The notes: generated by a model from the letters alone, not told the origin. Counted from the first letter of the stretch, positions 5,664 to 14,049 are shown. The stretch: 18,913 nt of DNA from JBBARC01 sp040400005 (GCA_040400005.1 JBBARC010000060.1:1-18913); one strand, 5' to 3'. Made by a program: numbers and translations.

Positions 5664-7001
5664 ATGATCCATCGCAACGCCTGTCCGCACGCGCTGTGCC
5701 TTTCGGCGTTGGTTCTTGTGCTGGCGCCATGGCGGGTGGCCCGCGCGGTGCCCAGTTTCGCTGAACAAACCGGGCAGCCGTGTGCCGCCTGCCATGTCGG
5801 GGCATTTGGCCCGCAACTGCGGCCGTTTGGGCGGGCATTTAAGCTGAATGGCTATACGGCCAGCGACGGCGCGCAGCATTTTCCACCCATCGCAGCCTCG
5901 GTTTATGGGTCTTTTACCCACACCCGAGCGGCGGCGGATGTGGCGGTTGCGCGGTGGTTTGCCGCCAATGATAATGTGGCTTTGGACCAGGCATCTTTGT
6001 ATTATGCCGGGGCTATTTCCCGCCACATGGGGGCGTTTGTGCAAACCACTTACGATGGCATTGGCCGGCAGTATCACCTGGATAACACCGATATACGCTA
6101 TGCCCGCGCACGCCACTTGCTGGGCATTGATTGCGTGTGGGGCCTAACCCTTAACAACGCACCGACGGTGCAGGATTTGTGGAATTCAACCCCGGTTTGG
6201 GGGTTTCCGTATAACAGCTCGCACCTGGCGCCCGGCCCAATCGCGGCGGCACGGATTGATGGCAGCTTTGCCCAAAGCGTGGTGGGTTTAGGTGCCTATG
6301 TGATGTGGAACGATTGGCTTTATACCGAGGCCGATCTGTATCGCGGCTTAGGCCGCGATCTACGTAATGCCACCGGCATTGTGCCGGTGGCGGGCAGCGA
6401 TAGCGTGGTGGATACCGCCCCTTACTGGCGCCTGGCGGTGCAGCATGATTGGGGCCGTAGCAACTGGGAAATTGGCACCTATGGCATGGCGGCGAACGTG
6501 TTGCCCGGCGGGCTATCGCCGAGCGGGACTACTGATCATTTTACCGATATTGCGGGCGATGCCAACTGGCAGTTTACGTTTGCACCACGCCGCATTGCCA
6601 GCGATGTGATATCGGCGCACGCCACGGCCATTCACGAAGATCAGGATCTTGCGGCAAGCGCCCGGCTAACTGGCGGCCAGCGGCAAGGCAGGCTGACCAC
6701 GCTGCGCGCGGATGTATCCTATAGCATCAACGCGACCATTACCCCATCGGCGCAGGTGTTTCACACATCAGGCATTGCCAATCAACCCTATTGGCAAACC
6801 GCCGGTTCCCGGCCAGATAGCGGCGGCGCCATTGCGGAAATTGCCTATACGCCGTTCGGTAAGCCTAATTCGCGGATAAAATGGGGCAATTTGCGGCTGG
6901 CGGCGCAGTATGTTTTTTATACGCGCTTTGATGGGCAGACCGCACATGCCAGTGATAACGACACGCTTTACTTAAGTTTATGGGCCGCCTGGCATTTTTA
7001 G
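5664..7001 (+). CDS. exported monoheme cytochrome c-outer membrane beta-barrel fusion (Cyc2-like)
   Basis: This 445-residue protein starts at MIHRNACPH. The frame is open further upstream but has no better start, and this one places a signal peptide at residues 1-28 (hydrophobic LCLSALVLVLA, cleavage after ARA). The mature protein begins VPSFAEQTG and has one heme site, CAACH (40-44), then GPQLRPFGRAFKLNGYT. This is the pattern of cytochromes fused to porins, including the iron-oxidising outer-membrane Cyc2, as I recall it. The rest, about residues 70-445, alternates aromatic and polar residues like beta strands. It ends in LYLSLWAAWHF, a typical outer-membrane barrel signal with a terminal Phe. 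It is the first gene of an operon with a cupredoxin and a multicopper oxidase. The Cyc2 link is inference; the heme-plus-barrel design is visible. Confidence 0.8.
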   Translation: MIHRNACPHALCLSALVLVLAPWRVARAVPSFAEQTGQPCAACHVGAFGPQLRPFGRAFKLNGYTASDGAQHFPPIAASVYGSFTHTRAAADVAVARWFAANDNVALDQASLYYAGAISRHMGAFVQTTYDGIGRQYHLDNTDIRYARARHLLGIDCVWGLTLNNAPTVQDLWNSTPVWGFPYNSSHLAPGPIAAARIDGSFAQSVVGLGAYVMWNDWLYTEADLYRGLGRDLRNATGIVPVAGSDSVVDTAPYWRLAVQHDWGRSNWEIGTYGMAANVLPGGLSPSGTTDHFTDIAGDANWQFTFAPRRIASDVISAHATAIHEDQDLAASARLTGGQRQGRLTTLRADVSYSINATITPSAQVFHTSGIANQPYWQTAGSRPDSGGAIAEIAYTPFGKPNSRIKWGNLRLAAQYVFYTRFDGQTAHASDNDTLYLSLWAAWHF

Positions 7002-7011
7002 GCGCGCCAAC

Positions 7012-7362
7012 ATGAAAGATGGCATCATGCGTTGTTTACAAATAGCCCTGGCATTTAGCGGTTTGGCGATAACCGCCCTGCCCTATGGCGCCTATGCTGC
7101 CACAACCGCTATCGTGCAGGCCGGGCAGGCGTTTAGCGAGACCGAGATCAGTGTCAAGCGCGGCGATCACGTTACATTTCGTAACCAGGATGATGTTAAT
7201 CACAATATCATGGTGCAATCGGGGGATGACGATGACAACGCCCGCGATATGGGGGTGCAGCCACCCGGTGGCGATGTTGATGTGCTATTTGATGCCAGTG
7301 GAAAATTCAAAGTGCGCTGCCATATCCATCCCAGCATGAAACTCAACGTGGACGTGCAGTAA
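7012..7362 (+). CDS. periplasmic cupredoxin, amicyanin-like blue copper protein
   Basis: This 116-residue protein has a signal peptide at about 1-29 (cleavage after AYA). A second ATG at 7027 would give a shorter signal peptide and is also possible. The mature domain has the type-1 copper ligands: His64 in DVNHNI, and Cys103, His106 and Met109 in CHIHPSM. The Cys-x2-His-x2-Met spacing is that of amicyanin, shorter than in plastocyanin. It would carry one electron in the periplasm. The acidic stretch DDDDNARD could mediate docking. It begins 10 bases after the heme-porin stop and ends 6 bases before the copper oxidase start, so the three genes are almost certainly cotranscribed. Confidence 0.9.
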   Translation: MKDGIMRCLQIALAFSGLAITALPYGAYAATTAIVQAGQAFSETEISVKRGDHVTFRNQDDVNHNIMVQSGDDDDNARDMGVQPPGGDVDVLFDASGKFKVRCHIHPSMKLNVDVQ

Positions 7363-7368
7363 TCCGCC

Positions 7369-8820
7369 ATGCGCGCCGCCGTGCTGGCAAGTCTGGCGCT
7401 GGGGGGAACGCTAATATTTGGTCGAAATTTAGACGCGCCGGCCGATACTGGTTTTGAAGCAATTGATACCGGCGGACTAACCGAATACCGCAGCCGAAAC
7501 CATGTATTGCGCGCAACCCTTACCGCAGAACCACAATCCGTGACCGTTGGCGCCGTGCAGTTTGCCGGTGCCGCGTATAATGGGCGGTACGGCGGCCCGG
7601 TGTTGCGGGTACACGCGGGCGATCGGGTGCAGTTGCACCTGATCAACCAGATGGCCGATGCGATCAATCTACATTTTCACGGCTTGCGTATTTCGCCCAA
7701 TGGGCACGCCGATAACATGCACATTTTGGTGCGACCGGGGGACAGCTTCGATTATGATTTTACCATACCACCTAACCACCCGCCGGGGCTGTTTTGGTAC
7801 CACGACCATGCCTTTGGTGCGGCCGATGCCCATGTCACCGCAGGCTTGTCGGGGGCGCTGCTGATCGATGGCTTTGCCGCACAGTTCGTAGGGCTTGGCG
7901 GGGTTACGCAAAAATTGCTGGTGCTGAAAGATTGGCAGCAGGAGGGCTGCGACGATGCGACGCTGAAAACACAGTGGCATTGCCGCATTGTGTCAATTAA
8001 CGGTGATGCGGCATGGGCCGATACCATGGCGCCAAACGGCCAGCAGATTTGGCGCATCAGCAACCAGGGGGCCAATTTAACCCTGCACCTGGCGGCACCC
8101 GGCCTGGTTTTTCGCATTATTGGACGTGATGGGCTGCCCAGCCGGGAGGCGCTCCACATCAACACATTGGGCGTCAACACATTGGATATTGTGCCGGCGG
8201 CGCGCCTTGATGTGCTAGTGCGGGCCAACAACGCTGGGATCTTTACCCTGTCGGCCATCGGCGTGCCCACCGGGCATGGAACAAATTTCAGCATCAGCCG
8301 CACCTTAGGCAGTATTGCGGTGCGCGGGCCGGCTACCCCGGTGCCGCCGCCGGTGAATTTGCTGCAGGCAGAGGCTGATTTGCGCGGTGGCCCGATCGGC
8401 GCGCACCGGCTGGTGGTGTTTGGCCAAAACGATGCGGCCAGCATTTACACGATTAACGGACGCGTGTTTGACCCGGCGCGCATCGATTGGCGTATTCCCC
8501 TAGGGACCGTTGAAGAATGGGGTATTCGCAACGACACCGCGGATTTTCACGCCTTTCATATTCACCAACTAAGCTTTCAAGTCACCGCAATTAACGGGGT
8601 TGCGCAAAATTTTGCCGGTGACGTTGATACCGTGCCGGTGCCCGCGCATAGCAGTGTAACGTTGCTGGTGCCGTTTACCGACCCGGTGATTACCGGCCAT
8701 ATTATGTTTCATTGCCACGTGTTAAAACACGAAGATCGCGGCATGATGGCCAGTATCGACGTGTATGCCCAAGGCGCCCGCCGTATTTGCCACAGCCCGG
8801 CACTGGCAGCACACCCCTAG
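7369..8820 (+). CDS. multicopper oxidase
   Basis: This 483-residue protein has a short hydrophobic N-terminus (about 1-18) that may be a signal peptide or anchor; there is no clear twin-arginine motif. All four copper motifs are intact: HFH (102-104), HDH (145-147), HAFHIH (394-399), and HCHVLKHEDRGM (448-459), with Cys449 and the type-1 axial Met459. Such enzymes take electrons at the type-1 copper and reduce O2 to water at the trinuclear centre. No long methionine-rich insert of the CueO type is visible, so plain copper resistance is not obvious. It is the third gene after a heme-barrel protein and a cupredoxin, which are plausible electron donors. Metal or organic substrates remain open. 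Confidence 0.92.
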   Translation: MRAAVLASLALGGTLIFGRNLDAPADTGFEAIDTGGLTEYRSRNHVLRATLTAEPQSVTVGAVQFAGAAYNGRYGGPVLRVHAGDRVQLHLINQMADAINLHFHGLRISPNGHADNMHILVRPGDSFDYDFTIPPNHPPGLFWYHDHAFGAADAHVTAGLSGALLIDGFAAQFVGLGGVTQKLLVLKDWQQEGCDDATLKTQWHCRIVSINGDAAWADTMAPNGQQIWRISNQGANLTLHLAAPGLVFRIIGRDGLPSREALHINTLGVNTLDIVPAARLDVLVRANNAGIFTLSAIGVPTGHGTNFSISRTLGSIAVRGPATPVPPPVNLLQAEADLRGGPIGAHRLVVFGQNDAASIYTINGRVFDPARIDWRIPLGTVEEWGIRNDTADFHAFHIHQLSFQVTAINGVAQNFAGDVDTVPVPAHSSVTLLVPFTDPVITGHIMFHCHVLKHEDRGMMASIDVYAQGARRICHSPALAAHP

Positions 8821-8868
8821 AGCCTGATCGCTTGAGACTGAACGGCAGCGATCTACAATCAGGCTCTA
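8818..8868. repeat. long hairpin overlapping the copper oxidase stop codon
   Basis: TAGAGCCTGAT (8818-8828) and ATCAGGCTCTA (8858-8868) are an 11-bp perfect inverted repeat. The stop codon of the oxidase gene is part of the left arm. GATCGCT/AGCGATC (8826-8832, 8847-8853) is a competing inner pairing. No T-run follows at once. It resembles dispersed palindromic repeats I recall from alphaproteobacterial intergenic regions, and it could protect or end the operon transcript. Confidence 0.65.
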
Positions 8869-8885
8869 AGTTTGTGTTTTAGCGC

Positions 8886-8927
8886 GCAAGTTTATCGTTC
8901 GCGCGATTCCGCCACGAACGATCTTGC
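8886..8927. repeat. second hairpin after the copper oxidase operon
   Basis: GCAAG-ttt-ATCGTTCG (8886-8901) pairs with CGAACGATCTTGC (8915-8927), giving a 13-bp stem with a 3-base bulge and a 13-base loop. It directly follows the hairpin at 8818-8868, and the two together probably form one dispersed palindromic unit of about 110 bases. Confidence 0.5.
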
Positions 8928-8994
8928 ACTAGTGACGGCGGCGCCGTTGCGTGTCAGCATTGGCCCAAGCAAAAATTTCCGGGGGAGCCACACC

Positions 8995-9432
8995 ATGCCA
9001 ACCGCATCGCTGATCTATATGCTGATCGGGATCGCCACCATTATCATCACGCTTGCCATCAACCGCGATCTTTTCAAAACCGCCGGGGTAAGCGGCTTAG
9101 AAATTTTCTATTGGCTAACCGCCATCGCCGGGCTGGTGATCGGCTGGCATTTTAATTTTCAATACATTGCGCAATACGGCGATAAGGTCGGCTGGGCACA
9201 CTGGACCGGCTTGTTGTTTGTTAACCCGGCATCGGCTTCAGGCGGGCAGGATCTGCTCATCGCCAACGCGGTGATCTTTCCGGTGTGGACCATCGTTGAA
9301 GCACGGCGGGAGAAAATGCGCACCGGCTGGCTGTATTTTCCGATGAGCGCCCTCACCAGCTACGTGTTTGGCCTGGCGCTATTTTTGGCCCTGCGCGAAC
9401 GCCACCGCCGCCTAAAGCTTAGCGCCGCTTAG
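8995..9432 (+). CDS. DUF2834-like small membrane protein
   Basis: This 145-residue protein starts at MPTASLIYM, supported by GGGGGAG 7 bases upstream; a longer frame from 8872 runs through the hairpin repeat and is rejected. About four membrane segments are visible: 5-23, 33-51, 78-100 and 112-132. The segment LLFVNPASASGGQDLLIANAV and the later VEARREKMRTGWLYFP followed by LALFLALRER match the pattern I know from DUF2834 proteins, which are usually nearer 110 residues. No function is established. Its stop overlaps the stop of the convergent TauE gene by three bases. Confidence 0.75.
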   Translation: MPTASLIYMLIGIATIIITLAINRDLFKTAGVSGLEIFYWLTAIAGLVIGWHFNFQYIAQYGDKVGWAHWTGLLFVNPASASGGQDLLIANAVIFPVWTIVEARREKMRTGWLYFPMSALTSYVFGLALFLALRERHRRLKLSAA

Positions 9433-10178
9433 CTTAGGGCGCGCCAGCACAGCCCGGCACTCAGCGCCAGCCCAACCGCAACAATACCGATTTTCAGCGG
9501 GCGATCGTTGATGCGGCTCAGCAGGCGGGTGCCGATCTGGCCACCCAAAATGGCGCCAATGGACACAACACTCGCCTCCGCCCAGTGCACCTGGGGCGAC
9601 GTTGCAAAAATCGCCACCGCCGTGGTGTTTAACACAGCGTTGAGCACGTTTTTGGTGGCACCCGCTTCGCGTACAGCAAGGCCGGCCAGGGTAAACGCCG
9701 CCAGCATTAAAATGCCAATGCCGCCGCCAAAATAACCGCCGTAAGTGGCAATGCCGAACTGCACCGCCACCATGCGGCCCACCCCCACCGTGGCGCCGGT
9801 ATCGCCCGGCTGCACCGGGCGCCGGATAAAACTGCCCCAGGCGAAAATAACCGTGGCGGCCAGCACCAAAAACGGCACCAACTTTGCAAACACCGCACCG
9901 GGGGTGATCAGCAATAGCACAGCCCCAACGCCGCCGCCGCACAGGCTGATCAGCGACAGGGTGGTAAGCCCCAGCCCGCCCATGCCGCGCGCCAAATGCC
10001 GGCCGGCAACGCCGGTGGAAATTTGCCCCGGCCACAATGCCACCGTGCCGGTAATGTTGGCGGCCCTGGCATCCATGCCGGCCAGCATCAACGTGGGCAG
10101 CAGTAAAAACGAGCCCCCGCCGGCTAGCGCGTTTTGCGCGCCGGCGAGGACGCCCATGGTGAATAGCAGTAAAAACAT
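9429..10178 (-). CDS. sulfite exporter TauE/SafE family permease
   Basis: This protein has 249 residues from MFLLLFTMG, a start supported by AGGA about 8 bases upstream. The frame extends to 10340, but that part reads through an inverted-repeat copy. About eight membrane segments are visible. The first, GVLAGAQNALAGGGSFLLLP, has the Gly-rich pattern typical of TauE/SafE proteins, and the second half repeats the fold (YGGYFGGGIGILMLAAF, residues about 148-165). Members export sulfite, sulfoacetate or other small organosulfur anions; the substrate here is not known. The gene is convergent with the DUF2834-like gene and has no terminator between them. Confidence 0.85.
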   Translation of the reverse strand: MFLLLFTMGVLAGAQNALAGGGSFLLLPTLMLAGMDARAANITGTVALWPGQISTGVAGRHLARGMGGLGLTTLSLISLCGGGVGAVLLLITPGAVFAKLVPFLVLAATVIFAWGSFIRRPVQPGDTGATVGVGRMVAVQFGIATYGGYFGGGIGILMLAAFTLAGLAVREAGATKNVLNAVLNTTAVAIFATSPQVHWAEASVVSIGAILGGQIGTRLLSRINDRPLKIGIVAVGLALSAGLCWRALS

Positions 10179-10194
10179 TGGCGTTCCTGGAAAG

Positions 10195-10327
10195 CAAAGG
10201 GAAGAAACCTTCTTTTCTGTAGAAAAGAAGCAAAAGACTTTTTTTAACGTGGGGGCTGGGGCGCTGCGGCATGGTGCCTCGATTTCGTGGCCAAAAGAAG
10301 CTGCCCCCTTTCTGGCGGCCTTCACCC
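10195..10327. repeat. inverted-repeat element, copy D (right arm degraded)
   Basis: The left arm has CCTTCTTTTCTGTAGAAAAG followed by AAGCAAAAGACTTTTTTT, then a centre with GGGGCTGGGGC (10253-10263). Only traces of the right arm remain (CCAAAAGAAG near 10290), yet the conserved outer end TTCACCC survives at 10321-10327. It lies between the start of the TauE gene and the start of the divergent TPR-glycosyltransferase gene, so it occupies their shared promoter region. Confidence 0.7.
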
Positions 10328-10373
10328 CGGCTAGACACATCCGGGCAATCAGACAACGGACAGCCCCGCCCCC

Positions 10374-11780
10374 ATGAGCGACACGAAAACCCCAACTGCC
10401 CCGGAAACCGTCGACCAGGCGTTAACCCGCGCGTTGAGCGCCGCCCGCGCCCGGCGGATTAATGAAGCGATCGGCATCTGCAAAGACGTCCTCACCCTGG
10501 TGCCGGAAAACCCCGGCGCCATGGGCCTCATCGGCGGTATTTTGGGCCAGGAAGGCAAGGTGGACGAAGCGCTGGGCTTCCTAGAACGCGCGGTCGCCCG
10601 CATGCCCAATGTGGCCAACTGGCAGCTCAACCTGTGCGCGTTATACCGCAGCCAGAACCGCCTCGATTTGTCCCTCCAGCACGGGCTGGAAGCGGTGCGT
10701 TACAGCCCAGATACAGCAGCGCACCGGGTGGAACTGGCGCTGACATACCTCAGCCGCGGCGAACGCGATGACTGCGCCCGCGCCTTTCGCGAGGCCATGG
10801 CGCGCGAACCCGAAGCCGCCGCCCCCCACATGGGCCTGGGCGAGCTGCTACTGGCGCAAGGCGATTATGGCCCAGGATGGCTAGAATACGCCTGGCGCAA
10901 CAAGCTGGAACAAGCCCAGGGCACCCTGCCAAAAATGCTCGCAGCCCCGTGGAATGGCATGAAAATGCCCGGTGGCACGCTGCTGATCGTCGCCGACCAG
11001 GGCTTTGGCGACATGATACAATTCGCCCGTTACATCCCCCAGGTCGTTGCCCGTGTGCCTAACCTCATCATCGGCTGGGGGCCAGAAGTCACCGCACTAC
11101 TGGGCGATCACCCCGATATCAAAATCTGCATCCCGTCGTGGAAAGATGTGCCACCGCACGATGCCTACGTGCTGCTCTCCACGCTGCCGCAAATTTTCGG
11201 CACAACGGTGGATACCATCCCACTGCCAATTCCGTACCTGCACGCCAAACCCGATCGGGTGGCGTTCTGGCAGGAAAAACTCGATGCCGCCCTTCCGGCC
11301 CAAAACGGCCCGGCCCGGCGCCTGCGCGTAGGCCTAGCCTGGGCAGGGCGGCCAACCCACCCCAACAACGCCCGCCGATCACTGAAATTGGCCGATCTTG
11401 CGCCAATTTTGGCCGTGCCGGGGGTTGATTTTGTTACCTTGCAAAAACCATTCCCCGATCACGACCGCGCCTACGCCCAAACACTCACCAATCTTCTCGA
11501 TGTTTCCGACCAGCTCACCAGCTTCGCCTGCTCAGGCGCGCTGATCAACGCGCTGGACTTCATCATCTCCGTCGATACCGCCGTGGTGCATTTGGCCGGT
11601 GCCATGGGCCGCGAAGCCTGGGTGCTGGTGCCAGAACCCGCCGATTGGCGCTGGCTACTCGATCGCGAAGATAGCGTTTGGTACACAAATTTGCGGCTAT
11701 TCCGCCAAACCACCTGCAACGTGTGGGGCCCCGTGCTGGACCGCGTCGCCGAAGCCCTGGCGGCGCGTGTCAGTGAGTAG
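10374..11780 (+). CDS. TPR-domain glycosyltransferase-like protein
   Basis: This 468-residue protein has helical TPR repeats at about residues 15-175 (for example the LGFLERAVARMPNVANWQLNLCALYR unit). A GT-B-type domain follows from about 195 to 465. Its C-terminal half has LTSFACSGALINALDFIISVDTAVVHLAGAMGREAWVLVP, in which the D-T-A-V-x-H-L-A-G-A-M-G pattern is the nucleotide-sugar site of heptosyltransferase/GT9-like enzymes. LLDREDSVWYTNLRLFRQ then follows, typical of bacterial TPR-glycosyltransferases. The likely role is glycan or protein glycosylation in the cytoplasm; the acceptor is unknown. There is no clear ribosome site before the ATG. A long hairpin repeat starts 8 bases after the stop. 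Confidence 0.85.
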   Translation: MSDTKTPTAPETVDQALTRALSAARARRINEAIGICKDVLTLVPENPGAMGLIGGILGQEGKVDEALGFLERAVARMPNVANWQLNLCALYRSQNRLDLSLQHGLEAVRYSPDTAAHRVELALTYLSRGERDDCARAFREAMAREPEAAAPHMGLGELLLAQGDYGPGWLEYAWRNKLEQAQGTLPKMLAAPWNGMKMPGGTLLIVADQGFGDMIQFARYIPQVVARVPNLIIGWGPEVTALLGDHPDIKICIPSWKDVPPHDAYVLLSTLPQIFGTTVDTIPLPIPYLHAKPDRVAFWQEKLDAALPAQNGPARRLRVGLAWAGRPTHPNNARRSLKLADLAPILAVPGVDFVTLQKPFPDHDRAYAQTLTNLLDVSDQLTSFACSGALINALDFIISVDTAVVHLAGAMGREAWVLVPEPADWRWLLDREDSVWYTNLRLFRQTTCNVWGPVLDRVAEALAARVSE

Positions 11781-11788
11781 GGCAAGGC

Positions 11789-11856
11789 AAGACAAGGCTG
11801 GTGGGGCGTCACGCGAAAGCGTGCTGCGCACGGGGCCGCCCCACCAGCCTTGTCTT
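11789..11856. repeat. 68-base hairpin repeat with 20-bp perfect stem
   Basis: AAGACAAGGCTGGTGGGGCG (11789-11808) is the exact reverse complement of 11837-11856. Inside the loop, CACGC-GAAA-GCGTG (11810-11823) forms a second small stem closed by a GNRA tetraloop. It lies between the TPR-glycosyltransferase stop and the uvrB start. A U-tract is lacking, so it is not a classical terminator, although so strong a stem could block or stabilise transcripts. The shape suggests a dispersed palindromic repeat. Confidence 0.8.
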
Positions 11857-11876
11857 ATCCTTGGCTTTACTACCGC

Positions 11877-14042
11877 ATGACCCAAATCTTGGCGCGCTCC
11901 GCCCCGGTGGGGTTCATACCGGCTAAGCCTGCGGCTAAAATTCCGGTTATACCGTTGCAGGTGGTGAGCGCGTATGAGCCGGCCGGCGATCAGCCTACGG
12001 CGATAGCCACTTTGCTGGACGGGTTGCGGCGGGGCGAGCGTGATCAGGTGCTGCTGGGGGTGACTGGCTCGGGCAAAACCTTCACCATGGCCAAAGTGAT
12101 TGAGGCGCAGCAGCGGCCTACGTTGATTCTTGCCCCCAATAAAACCTTGGCGGCGCAGCTATACAACGAAATGAAATCGTTTTTCCCCAACAATGCGGTG
12201 GAATATTTCGTTAGCTACTATGATTATTACCAGCCAGAAGCGTACGTACCGCGCACCGATACGTATATTGAAAAAGATGCACAGATCAACGAACAAATAG
12301 ATCGCATGCGCCACGCCGCCACCCAATCGCTGCTGGAACGTGGCGATGTGGTGATTGTGGCGTCAGTTTCCTGCATCTACGGTATCGGCTCGGTGGAAAC
12401 CTATGCCAAGATGGTGATTAAGCTTGCCGCCGGTGGCGCGATTGATCGCGATGCGCTGATACGGGCACTGGTAGAATTGCAATACCGACGCAACGATGTG
12501 GCGTTTGAACGGGGCAGTTTTCGGGTGCGCGGGGAAACCGTGGATATTTTCCCCAGCCACTACGAAGACCGTGCCTGGCGGGTGAATTTATTTGGCGACA
12601 CGATCGAGGCGATCGACGAATTCGATCCACTAACCGGCGCCAAGCTGGCAACATTGGGCGAAATTACGGTTTACGCCAATAGCCATTACGTCACCCCGCG
12701 GCCAACCTTGAACCAGGCGATTATTAGCATAAAGCACGAACTAAAAGCGCGGCTGGATGAGCTGGTGGCGGGTGGCAAATTGCTGGAAGCAGAACGCTTG
12801 CAGCAGCGCACCACATTTGATTTAGAAATGATGGAAACCACTGGTGTTTGCAAAGGCATCGAAAACTATTCGCGCTATTTGTCGGGCCGTGCCCCTGGCG
12901 AGGCGCCGCCCACCTTGTTCGAATATTTACCGGCAAATGCGCTGCTAATTGTTGACGAAAGCCACGTGACCGTGCCGCAAATTGGCGGCATGCAGCGCGG
13001 CGATTTTGCCCGCAAATCCGTGCTGTCAGAATTCGGCTTCCGCCTGCCCAGTTGCATCGATAACCGGCCACTAAAATTTGAAGAATGGGAAGCGTTCAGG
13101 CCGGATACAGTGTTTGTGAGTGCAACCCCAGGGCCGTGGGAACTGGAACGTGTGCAAGGCGTGTTTGCCGAACAGGTTATTCGCCCCACCGGGCTAATCG
13201 ACCCTATCTGCATCATTCGCCCGGTCGAACACCAGGTGGATGATTTACTGGCCGAAATACGCACCGTCGCCGGCGCTGGCGCGCGCACGCTGGTCACCGT
13301 TCTGACCAAGCGCATGGCAGAAGATTTAACCGATTACCTAACCGAAAACGGCGTGCGCGTGCGCTATTTGCATTCGGATGTGGATACGCTGGAACGTATC
13401 GATATCATCCGCGATTTGCGCCTAGGTGTGTTCGATGTGCTTGTTGGCATCAATTTGTTACGCGAAGGACTGGATATTCCCGAATGCGCGCTAGTGGCGA
13501 TTTTGGATGCCGATAAAGAAGGATTTTTGCGCAGCCGCACATCGCTTATTCAAACCATCGGCCGCGCCGCCCGCAACGTGGATGGCCGGGTGATTTTATA
13601 TGCCGATCGCATGACCGCCAGCCTGGACTTCGCGCTGGAAGAAACCAATCGCCGCCGCACCCGCCAGCAGGCGTTTAACGATGCCAATGGCATAACCCCG
13701 TTTTCAGTAAAAACCGCCATCGCCGATGCGCTGCAATCGGTGTTCGAACAGGATTACGTGACCATCGCACCGGTAAAAGGTGCGGGCATCGCCGAACTCA
13801 CCGGGCGCGATCTGACCGCCACCATTGCCGATTTGGAACGCCGCATGCGCGATGCCGCGGCCGAGTTAGCGTTCGAAGAAGCCGCCCGCCTGCGCGACGA
13901 AATTAAGCGGCTGGAAGCGATCGATTTGGGCCTGACCCCACCGCCGATCTCCACCCGCAGCAGCCGCGCGCCGGAGCCCGGCGGGCCTGGCGGTGGTGGT
14001 TACGACCCTAAGAAACGGCGGGGCGGTAGGCGGAAGGGGTAG
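11877..14042 (+). CDS. uvrB: excinuclease ABC subunit B
   Basis: This is the damage-verifying helicase of nucleotide excision repair, working with UvrA and UvrC. It has 721 residues from MTQILARS. The frame has an earlier ATG at 11850 inside the hairpin repeat, which I reject. Walker A is GVTGSGKT (61-68). The beta-hairpin region has YYDYYQPEAYVPRTDTY (about 114-130), the helicase motif DESH is at 360-363, and motifs V/VI are NLLREGLDIPE and QTIGRAARN. The C-terminal UVR domain, DLERRMRDAAAELAFEEAARLRDE, is at about 650-675 and contacts UvrC. A Gly/Arg/Lys-rich tail after it makes the protein longer than the E. coli form. Family members are usually SOS-induced; no clear LexA site was seen. 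Confidence 0.98.
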   Translation: MTQILARSAPVGFIPAKPAAKIPVIPLQVVSAYEPAGDQPTAIATLLDGLRRGERDQVLLGVTGSGKTFTMAKVIEAQQRPTLILAPNKTLAAQLYNEMKSFFPNNAVEYFVSYYDYYQPEAYVPRTDTYIEKDAQINEQIDRMRHAATQSLLERGDVVIVASVSCIYGIGSVETYAKMVIKLAAGGAIDRDALIRALVELQYRRNDVAFERGSFRVRGETVDIFPSHYEDRAWRVNLFGDTIEAIDEFDPLTGAKLATLGEITVYANSHYVTPRPTLNQAIISIKHELKARLDELVAGGKLLEAERLQQRTTFDLEMMETTGVCKGIENYSRYLSGRAPGEAPPTLFEYLPANALLIVDESHVTVPQIGGMQRGDFARKSVLSEFGFRLPSCIDNRPLKFEEWEAFRPDTVFVSATPGPWELERVQGVFAEQVIRPTGLIDPICIIRPVEHQVDDLLAEIRTVAGAGARTLVTVLTKRMAEDLTDYLTENGVRVRYLHSDVDTLERIDIIRDLRLGVFDVLVGINLLREGLDIPECALVAILDADKEGFLRSRTSLIQTIGRAARNVDGRVILYADRMTASLDFALEETNRRRTRQQAFNDANGITPFSVKTAIADALQSVFEQDYVTIAPVKGAGIAELTGRDLTATIADLERRMRDAAAELAFEEAARLRDEIKRLEAIDLGLTPPPISTRSSRAPEPGGPGGGGYDPKKRRGGRRKG

Positions 14043-14049
14043 GGAAGTT

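Noticed and set aside
7752..8444. 230-codon minus-strand frame inside the copper oxidase gene
   Set aside because: The oxidase carries all copper motifs through this stretch; the antisense translation is low-complexity Ser/Pro/Ala.
7369..8820. CueO-type copper-resistance oxidase as a firm assignment
   Set aside because: No Met-rich copper insert or copper-exporter neighbour is present, so the general family name is safer.
9745..10377. 210-codon plus-strand frame opposite the TauE gene
   Set aside because: It is the shadow of a membrane gene with clear TauE features and a good ribosome site, and it runs through an inverted-repeat copy.
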